Source: Spirochaetia bacterium (GTDB lineage: Bacteria; Spirochaetota; Spirochaetia; PWKH01). Taken from it: 5,965 nucleotides of DNA. The position numbers and the translations under genes are program-made. Under the pieces are notes generated by a model, which worked only from the letters and a program-made list of their open reading frames with translations, had not been told where the DNA came from and did no database searches. The DNA is taken from contig JAIPFU010000106.1 in NCBI GenBank assembly GCA_021736505.1, positions 1 to 5,965 on the forward strand, written 5' to 3'. This document shows, piece by piece, positions 1-4,807 of this stretch (positions are counted from its first letter, which is position 1; each line of letters opens with the position of its first letter).

Positions 1-33
1 AATCTCATTCGTAAGGATGGAAAGCAATTCTAG
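1..33 (+). CDS. C-terminal tail of an upstream gene (partial)
   Basis: Reading from base 1, one frame runs open for ten codons (NLIRKDGKQF) and stops at TAG 31-33. That stop overlaps the AGGAGG ribosome-binding site (32-37) of the permease gene that follows. This tight stop/SD overlap is typical of genes in one operon. By context the upstream gene could be the ABC ATPase or a second permease of the same transporter, but ten residues are too few to identify a family. The other two forward frames are less convincing: one stops at 12-14, and the other runs on through the start of the permease gene. It could also be non-coding leader. Confidence 0.4.
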   Translation, partial: NLIRKDGKQF

Positions 34-41
34 GAGGAACC

Positions 42-1271
42 ATGAAATTAAGAAAAATAGCCGTTCGGAATGTTTTCAGAAATAAAACACGTTCATTATT
101 ATCCGGATTGGCAATCGGTCTAACCGCTGCAGCTTTTGTATTTTTCTTCGGCTTAATTGAAGGTATGCAGCAGGATATGTTCTACAATATTACTACCTAT
201 TATACTGGTGAAGTACGAATACGCAATGCGGAATATAACAAACATGAAATGGTGAACCCGCTTCACTTGAACATAAAGCAGTATGATGAAGTTATTGATG
301 TGATCAAAGAAGTTGAGGGTATTGCCCTCACCTCCCCTCGAGTCAGTTTTCCCACGGCAATTTACCAGGAGGGTGAAAATCATAATGCCCTGGGTTACGG
401 AGTTGACTTTTCCCGGGAGGAGGAGTATCAGGAACTCGAGCGGGTGCTCATTGAGGGTGAAATTCCTGAGAAGGGAGAAGACAAAGCCTTAATAGGAAGA
501 ACACTTGCTGATGATCTGGGTTTGTCCGTCGGTGATTCCATGACCATCATGACCCAGACACAGTCTTTCGGAATAAATGCTATTACATTAGAAATTTCCG
601 GTCTGCTCAACTATCCCATTGGCCAGCTGAATAAAATGACCTTTTTGGCACCCATCGACCGGATGCAGTATTTTCTGCGTATGGACGATGCCGCCACGGA
701 GGTACTGATTAAGCTGGATCCCGGCAGTGCCAGGAAAGAGACCGCCCAGGAAGTCAGCAGCATCCTGCATAATGCTGGATTTCACGAATTAGCTGTTCAG
801 TCCCTGGATTCAATTTCCCAGACATATTCACTGCTGCTGCTTGCCCGTTATATCTATTATTTCATAGCACTTATTTTCTTCCTCCTGGCAAGTACTGTTA
901 TCATTAATACTATGAAAATGGCGATTTATGAGCGTACTAAAGAGATCGGCACCATAACAGCACTCGGTATGTCTTCAGGAGAAGTTGTCAGATTATTTCT
1001 GCTGGAAGCCTTGTTTATCAGCATCATAGCTGCATTCCTGGGTACACTTCTAGGAGTTGGTATAACCTACCCGATGTCAAAAATCGGCATCGATTTCACC
1101 CAGGCGATGGAAGGAGTCGATTTTGAAATAGATCCCGTTGTCCGTCCGGTTCTCACCGCGGGTTCCACCATACTTGTCTTTATTTTTGCAGTGGTTATTT
1201 CAGCACTGGCAAGTATTGGACCTTCCAGAAAAGCGGCAAAGATCGAACCGATTGAAGCTTTGAGGGTTTGA
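42..1271 (+). CDS. ABC transporter permease, MacB/FtsX (LolC/LolE) type
   Basis: This 409-residue protein is the membrane subunit of a type VII (mechanotransmission) ABC transporter, the group that includes LolCDE and MacB. It should sit in the inner membrane with one helix near the N-terminus (about 18-38), a large periplasmic domain (about 40-265) and three C-terminal helices (about 268-292, 315-345, 371-394). The FtsX-type signature is clear. ERTKEIGTITALGMS (297-311) follows the second helix as the ATPase-contacting segment, and the protein ends with PSRKAAKIEPIEALRV (394-409). The N-terminus (RNVFRNKTRSLLSGLAIGL, 9-27) is also typical of the family. The start is well supported by AGGAGG at 32-37, four bases before ATG. 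Family knowledge says such permeases dimerise and pair with a LolD/MacB-type ATPase, which is not in this window and probably lies upstream. The downstream LolA-like gene suggests lipoprotein or lipid export to the outer membrane rather than drug efflux. That substrate is inferred. Confidence 0.93.
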   Translation: MKLRKIAVRNVFRNKTRSLLSGLAIGLTAAAFVFFFGLIEGMQQDMFYNITTYYTGEVRIRNAEYNKHEMVNPLHLNIKQYDEVIDVIKEVEGIALTSPRVSFPTAIYQEGENHNALGYGVDFSREEEYQELERVLIEGEIPEKGEDKALIGRTLADDLGLSVGDSMTIMTQTQSFGINAITLEISGLLNYPIGQLNKMTFLAPIDRMQYFLRMDDAATEVLIKLDPGSARKETAQEVSSILHNAGFHELAVQSLDSISQTYSLLLLARYIYYFIALIFFLLASTVIINTMKMAIYERTKEIGTITALGMSSGEVVRLFLLEALFISIIAAFLGTLLGVGITYPMSKIGIDFTQAMEGVDFEIDPVVRPVLTAGSTILVFIFAVVISALASIGPSRKAAKIEPIEALRV

Positions 1272-1339
1272 AACCATGAAACTCTGATAGCCTATAAGCG
1301 CTTGTTCATACAAATAGTCTGTAAAAAATACCAAATTTT

Positions 1340-1353
1340 GACCAGTACTGGTC
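1340..1353. promoter_or_regulatory. Perfect 14-bp palindrome, candidate operator or RBS-proximal hairpin
   Basis: GACCAGTACTGGTC is a perfect 14-bp inverted repeat in the 94-bp gap between the permease and LolA-like genes. It ends just before the CGGAGG Shine-Dalgarno (1355-1360) of the latter. As DNA it has the symmetry expected for a dimeric repressor. As RNA it could form a 5-bp stem with a GTAC loop next to the ribosome-binding site. Two smaller dyads lie upstream: AAGCGCTT (1296-1303) and TTGT-TCAT-ACAA (1302-1313). No T-run follows, so it is not an intrinsic terminator. I found no convincing -35/-10 pair, so an internal promoter is possible but unproven. Confidence 0.4.
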
Positions 1354-1365
1354 CCGGAGGTCCGT

Positions 1366-2112
1366 ATGCGAAAAACTATCATATATATCAGCTTATTAAT
1401 GCTTACCCTGCTCTGTGTTTCCTATAATGCAGCTGCGGTAAGTCCCGAAGAGATCATTCAGAAGATGGAGAATAATGAGGTTCATGACACGGCAAAAGTT
1501 GAAGGATCTATGTACATAGAAAATAGGTTCGGCACGAAAACTACCCATTTCATATCCTGGGCAAGGGGTGAAGATGAATCTCTCATTGAATTTATCGGCG
1601 GGGATGAGGATGGTCAGAAGATCCTGAAAACTCCTGATACCCTCTACCTCTATTTCCCGGATGCTGATGAGATTATCCGCCTGCAGGGGGCTGCGCTGCG
1701 GAATTCTGTTATGGGTTCCGATTTTTCTTATGAAGATATGACCGGAGGGAAGGGGCTTCTTGATGACTACTCGGCGGAACTGCTGGGAAAGGAAGAGATA
1801 GACGGGCACTCATGCTGGAAAATTGAGCTCACCGCAAAGGGCAGAAATGTCCCCTACCCCAAAGAAATTGTCTGGATTGATGAGGATGAGTACGTTACCA
1901 GAAAAGCGGAAATGTACAGCCGTTCGGATAAGCTTTTAAAAGTTATGGAAGTAAAGGACTATATCACTCAGGAGGGGAAAAAATTCCCGGGAAAGATGAC
2001 CATGCGGGATGTTCTGAAAAAGAGTTCTTCAACTACATTCTCCATAGATGAGATAAAACTGGGTGTAGACATATCTAACGACTTTTTCAGCCTCCAGGAA
2101 CTCACCTGGTAG
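1366..2112 (+). CDS. LolA-like outer membrane lipoprotein-sorting protein
   Basis: The 248-residue product starts with a typical Sec signal peptide: MRK, a hydrophobic core, then a probable cut after NAAA at residue 24. The mature protein should therefore be periplasmic. It resembles the LolA-like family annotated 'outer membrane lipoprotein-sorting protein', whose half-barrel fold carries lipids or lipoproteins across the periplasm. Visible family hallmarks are a LYLYFPDADEI segment (93-103), MGSDFSYEDM (116-125), the DYSAELLGKEEIDGHSCWKIEL stretch (134-155, best seen as DY plus G..C.K) and an IVWIDEDEY strand (168-176) followed by RKAEMY. The length is normal for this family and longer than classical LolA. 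There is no lipobox at the cleavage site, which argues against a lipoprotein. The start is supported by CGGAGG at 1355-1360. Placed between an ABC permease and a barrel gene, it is probably the shuttle of an export route. Its cargo cannot be read from the sequence. Confidence 0.87.
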   Translation: MRKTIIYISLLMLTLLCVSYNAAAVSPEEIIQKMENNEVHDTAKVEGSMYIENRFGTKTTHFISWARGEDESLIEFIGGDEDGQKILKTPDTLYLYFPDADEIIRLQGAALRNSVMGSDFSYEDMTGGKGLLDDYSAELLGKEEIDGHSCWKIELTAKGRNVPYPKEIVWIDEDEYVTRKAEMYSRSDKLLKVMEVKDYITQEGKKFPGKMTMRDVLKKSSSTTFSIDEIKLGVDISNDFFSLQELTW

Positions 2113-2130
2113 GAAGGAGGTAAAATTCAG

Positions 2131-3282
2131 ATGCTTTTTTATGCAAAAAACCCCCGTAATGTACTGCTGATTCTGCTTGCTGTGATGTACTTTCTTTTTT
2201 CTCCTTTTGCACTAGCTGCTGATGCAGAGCTCACTGCAGATTCTTCGTTCTTCTCCATTGCTGTATTTGAAAATGATTTCAATCCTAAGCTTTCCGGCCT
2301 CGGCCGTATTCATCTGGGGGCTGCTTACTCTGGAAACCGCAATCTCAAAGGGGAATTGGAAGTTCAAGGGGATTTCCCCGTTTCAAATGGTGAAACCCCT
2401 TCTCTCTCTGTCTCAAAAGCCTATCTCAAAGCCCGTTTTGATGATATCAGGCTTACCGCGGGTAAAGCCCCAATATCCTGGAGTGACGGCCTTGTCTTCA
2501 ACGCCGGGGACAGAGTTCTAAATATTCCCATGGCTAATACGGATCTAGCGGCTTCTGAAATCAGTGATGCATACCTCTTTCAGAATACCGTCTCCTGGTA
2601 TTTCAGCAGCTTCAGTTTTCTGGAAGGCATTCTGCTGCCGGGAAGCAGTCTCGATCAGGATTCAGCAGATTTTGCAGCAGGAGCCAGGGGACAGTTTATC
2701 CCGGGTTCCGGCGGCAGCTCACTGAAACTTGAATCCGGGGCTCTTTTTCAGAACACCGGGGGAAACGGAAGCCTTCGGGCTTATGCATCAGTACAGGGTA
2801 ATCTTGAAGTCGACTATTTTCTCGGTATTTACAGCAGCGCCAACCTAGATAAAAATTTTACTGATGCTGCCTACGCAAACATGGGAGTCACTGCAGGTTT
2901 CTATACAAGCATCCCCATCGGTTTCAGAGATATGATCTCCATCCGGGCGGAGGGAGAAATCCTTCCTGATGGTATTTGGGAAAAAAAGGATACCGGTTTA
3001 GGGGCAGACAGTTATTACGGTCTTCAGCTTTATACGGATGTAAGCTACCCTGCTGACAGTACCATGGATCTGATGCTCCGGAGTATGATTTCCCCGATTG
3101 ATCTTTCTGCTCTGCTTATTCCCGGCGTCATCTGGAAACCCATGGAGGGATTCAGCTTGATCGGGACCGCTTCCATTGCATTAGGCTCTTTGGAGCCGGA
3201 AGTTTATGGTCTCCCCAGCCTTGATGAGGAAAAGGGAATGCCGCGAATGACTTTTTCTCTTGGAACTGAGCTTAAGTATTGA
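2131..3282 (+). CDS. Predicted outer-membrane beta-barrel protein, unknown function
   Basis: I do not recognise a named family with certainty. The 383-residue product has a signal peptide with a probable cut near FALA/AD (residues 29-31). The mature part is rich in Gly, Ser and aromatics, with many short alternating strands and no long hydrophobic helix. It ends in FSLGTELKY, a terminal aromatic strand like the beta-signal read by BamA. These features predict an outer-membrane barrel. A conspicuous motif, GKAPISWSDGLVFNAGD (111-127), resembles the 'G+..i.WG.G..FNP.D' stretch that I associate with DUF1302-like barrels, which often sit beside LolA-like proteins and RND transporters; I cannot confirm homology. 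The start is fixed by AAGGAGGT (2114-2121), nine bases before ATG. The gene follows the LolA-like stop by 18 bp, so the two are almost certainly co-transcribed. It may be the outer-membrane acceptor or exit of the pathway. A diffusion porin is the alternative. Confidence 0.75.
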   Translation: MLFYAKNPRNVLLILLAVMYFLFSPFALAADAELTADSSFFSIAVFENDFNPKLSGLGRIHLGAAYSGNRNLKGELEVQGDFPVSNGETPSLSVSKAYLKARFDDIRLTAGKAPISWSDGLVFNAGDRVLNIPMANTDLAASEISDAYLFQNTVSWYFSSFSFLEGILLPGSSLDQDSADFAAGARGQFIPGSGGSSLKLESGALFQNTGGNGSLRAYASVQGNLEVDYFLGIYSSANLDKNFTDAAYANMGVTAGFYTSIPIGFRDMISIRAEGEILPDGIWEKKDTGLGADSYYGLQLYTDVSYPADSTMDLMLRSMISPIDLSALLIPGVIWKPMEGFSLIGTASIALGSLEPEVYGLPSLDEEKGMPRMTFSLGTELKY

Positions 3283-3294
3283 TATATTTATGCT

Positions 3295-3798
3295 ATGTTA
3301 GATAAACTACTCTATCCTTACCAATCACCCTTTGGAGAACTTTTTCTGGGCTTCACCCCGAAGGGTGTTATATATCACTGCGATACAAGCCCTCCGGACT
3401 CAGGATCCTGCTGTATTCCCCGCTATGCTCTTACAGCAGATGAAGATCCACCGGATTCAGTGAAACGCGTTTTTGAACAATTAGACAGGTATTTTGATGG
3501 AGAACTCATGCATTTCTCCATTACCCTCGCTCCAAAGGGTACTGATTTCCAAAGAAAGGTCTGGAAAGCGGTGCTTTCCGTTCCTTACGGTGAACAGGTG
3601 AGCTATCAAAGGATTGCTGAACAGATAGAGGCTCCCCGGGCACAGCGTGCCGTAGGACGGGCTGTGGGGGCAAATCCGATCCTGATTTTCATCCCATGCC
3701 ACAGGATAGTTCCAGCTTCGGGGAAGCTTGGATCATACAGGGCGGGCAGAAAATTCAAAAAGCAGCTTATTGACCTGGAAACCCGGAACCCGGAATAA
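3295..3798 (+). CDS. ogt: Methylated-DNA--protein-cysteine S-methyltransferase (Ogt type)
   Basis: The enzyme repairs O6-alkylguanine (and O4-alkylthymine) in DNA by moving the alkyl group to its own cysteine, which inactivates it after one turnover. The active site IPCHRIV places the acceptor at Cys135 with His136. Other family positions are present: Tyr104 (VSYQRIA), the Arg118 finger in RAV, Asn127 in ANP, and Glu162 near the C-terminus. FQRKVWKAVLSVPYGEQVSY (85-104) is the usual entry to the DNA-binding domain. At 167 residues it has normal Ogt length, with an N-terminal domain but no Ada-type metal-binding or AraC domain. ATG 3295 is the only standard start, since the barrel-gene TGA (3280-3282) lies in the same frame four codons earlier. 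No Shine-Dalgarno is visible in the 12-bp gap, so translation may be coupled to the barrel gene. Its function is unrelated to the upstream cluster. Confidence 0.95.
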   Translation: MLDKLLYPYQSPFGELFLGFTPKGVIYHCDTSPPDSGSCCIPRYALTADEDPPDSVKRVFEQLDRYFDGELMHFSITLAPKGTDFQRKVWKAVLSVPYGEQVSYQRIAEQIEAPRAQRAVGRAVGANPILIFIPCHRIVPASGKLGSYRAGRKFKKQLIDLETRNPE

Positions 3799-3948
3799 TT
3801 GATTTGCTCCAAAAGCGCGTTTCTCCTTGAGAGCAGCTTGAGGCGAACTTGCGGCTTGAACTTTTGAGCTTCATCAAGGGGCCGTAAGCGAGCCGTCCAG
3901 TATCACCATAAAAAACCTTTTTCCGCAGTTAAACGGTTATGCAGCTTT
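3799..3948. other. Convergent intergenic region with CTTGA repeats and inverted repeats
   Basis: This 150-bp gap separates the 3' ends of ogt and the SMUG1 gene. CTTGA occurs at 3826, 3837 and 3855, with CTTGC at 3848, giving spacings of 11, 11 and 7 bases. CTTGCGGC (3848-3855) can pair with GCCGTAAG (3881-3888) through one G:U, with an inner TTGA/TCAA pairing (3856-3859 with 3874-3877). CCTTGA at 3825-3830 offers a competing match to TCAAGG (3874-3879). No U-run follows the hairpin on either strand, so it is not a standard terminator. It could be a member of an interspersed intergenic repeat family or simply an RNA 3' structure. I see no supported gene in it. Confidence 0.35.
3910..3938 (-). 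terminator. Weak candidate terminator for the SMUG1 gene
   Basis: Read on the minus strand, beginning 10 bases past the SMUG1 stop codon, AACC (+ 3935-3938) can pair with GGTT (+ 3914-3917). Inside it, TTT pairs with AAA across a small asymmetric bulge. The hairpin is followed directly by four U residues (+ 3913-3910). The stem is short and A/U-rich, so this is a marginal intrinsic terminator. Position and U-run support it; stem strength does not. Confidence 0.28.
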
Positions 3949-4722
3949 TCAATCGAGCCATATTCCAGCAGCTGCCATTTGACTTTCAGCTGCCTGCGGC
4001 CATCCCTTATTTGCAGCAGGACTGGCTGGGCTTGGGTGGAGGATTTTTGAAATTTTCGGATTCCACGGCAGCTCTTCAGAGAAATTTTTGACAATTGACT
4101 GAAATTTCTTCTCCGCATAGCCTCCGATTCCAACCAGAAAAGCTGGTTTAAGAATTTTTATCGTCTCCAGAGTATATGCATCGCATAAAGCCTCAATTTG
4201 TTTCCGCTCACCTGCAGGAAGCTTGTCCGGTGTTCTGTTCTTCCCGGACTCTTCCATAAAAACCAGTGGACAGTAATTCATAACGAAATGGTCTGCGAAA
4301 AAGGCTTCCGGTGAACCGAAGCGCTCCTGCATGAGCCCCCACAAACGCCTGCCGCTGACTTCACTTTTTTTGCAGGAAAACCCATGGATAGGGCGTTTAG
4401 GATGCTCTGCCGGGGGTATACCGACGCTCTCTTCAATCATCATCCAGTCTCGGACAGAGTTAATTTCACCGAAGGGAACTCCGGTCTGGGCCATACCCCA
4501 GGGGCCGGGATTCATTCCGAGAAAAAGCACTCGCTTCGGCCCGGAGCCGAAACGCTCTAAATAGGTATTGCGCGGTGAAGAGGCATACTCCAAGGGGTTA
4601 TATACCCAGGAATACTCATGAAGGAAATCAAGCTCTTGTATTCCCTTAAGCAATGCTTTCGAAGCTTGTTTCAGCTGTTCAACCGTAGTTTGCTCTCTAT
4701 CTTTACCATCTTTTCGGCTCAT
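3949..4722 (-). CDS. Single-strand-selective monofunctional uracil-DNA glycosylase (SMUG1 family)
   Basis: The enzyme removes uracil and probably oxidised pyrimidines such as 5-hydroxymethyluracil from DNA, starting base-excision repair. The identification is strong. GMNPGPWGMAQTGVPFGE (69-86) is almost identical to the SMUG1 motif 1, with catalytic Asn71 matching human Asn85. HPSPASPAANKGW (229-241) is motif 2, with His229 matching human His239 and the following segment forming the DNA-intercalating wedge. EHPKRP plus SEVSG (106-124) and the FV.N.CPL region (146-153) also match the vertebrate enzyme from memory. At 257 residues it is close to the usual length, with a short charged N-terminal extension. 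The start ATG is preceded by GGGAG some 12 bases upstream and AGG only three bases upstream, so the RBS is moderate. It lies 85 bp behind the symporter gene on the same strand and converges with ogt. SMUG1 is patchily distributed in bacteria, so ancient lateral transfer is plausible but not shown here. Confidence 0.95.
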   Translation of the reverse strand: MSRKDGKDREQTTVEQLKQASKALLKGIQELDFLHEYSWVYNPLEYASSPRNTYLERFGSGPKRVLFLGMNPGPWGMAQTGVPFGEINSVRDWMMIEESVGIPPAEHPKRPIHGFSCKKSEVSGRRLWGLMQERFGSPEAFFADHFVMNYCPLVFMEESGKNRTPDKLPAGERKQIEALCDAYTLETIKILKPAFLVGIGGYAEKKFQSIVKNFSEELPWNPKISKILHPSPASPAANKGWPQAAESQMAAAGIWLD

Positions 4723-4747
4723 TACCTGTCTTTCTCCCTGCTGCTAA

Positions 4748-4791
4748 CAATTCATGTCGTCTGCAATTCATGTTGTCTGCAATGTATTTCG
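4748..4791. repeat. 16-bp tandem direct repeat upstream of the SMUG1 gene
   Basis: CAATTCATGTCGTCTG (4748-4763) is followed immediately by CAATTCATGTTGTCTG (4764-4779), differing at one base. A degraded third start, CAATGTATTTCG, spans 4780-4791. The array sits 25 bases upstream of the SMUG1 start codon, inside the 85-bp gap after the symporter stop. On the minus strand it reads CAGACRACATGAATTG twice. It may be a regulator-binding site, mRNA leader structure, or replication slippage. A -10-like TACAAT (minus strand, + 4795-4800) lies just upstream without a good -35 partner, so a separate SMUG1 promoter is only suggested. Confidence 0.7.
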
Positions 4792-4807
4792 ACTATTGTA
4801 TAAATGC

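Noticed and set aside
1338..1343. TTGACC as a -35 promoter box before the LolA-like gene
   Set aside because: A -10 box 17 bases later would fall on the SD and start codon, and no TATAAT-like sequence is there. The hexamer is part of the 14-bp palindrome.
1396..1809. Minus-strand 137-codon frame inside the LolA-like gene
   Set aside because: It is fully antisense to a gene with clear signal peptide and family motifs. Its translation has no domain features and no SD.
2222..2521. Plus-strand 99-codon frame inside the barrel gene
   Set aside because: It is an alternative frame of a gene with a strong SD, a signal peptide and a coherent barrel pattern. It has no independent support.
3848..3888. 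Rho-independent bidirectional terminator between ogt and the SMUG1 gene
   Set aside because: A hairpin can form, but neither strand has a U-run after it, so it does not meet the usual criteria. Only the weak minus-strand hairpin at 3910-3938 has a short U-run.
3606..3902. Minus-strand reading frame open across the ogt 3' end and the convergent gap
   Set aside because: It lies antisense to the conserved active-site region of ogt, has no SD or good start codon, and its translation shows no recognisable motif. The open frame is most simply explained by ogt codon pattern plus chance.
4618..4803. Plus-strand 61-codon frame antisense to the SMUG1 start
   Set aside because: It overlaps the SMUG1 N-terminus and the tandem repeat, has no ribosome-binding site, and its low-complexity hydrophobic and Cys-rich translation looks like a by-product of the repeat.
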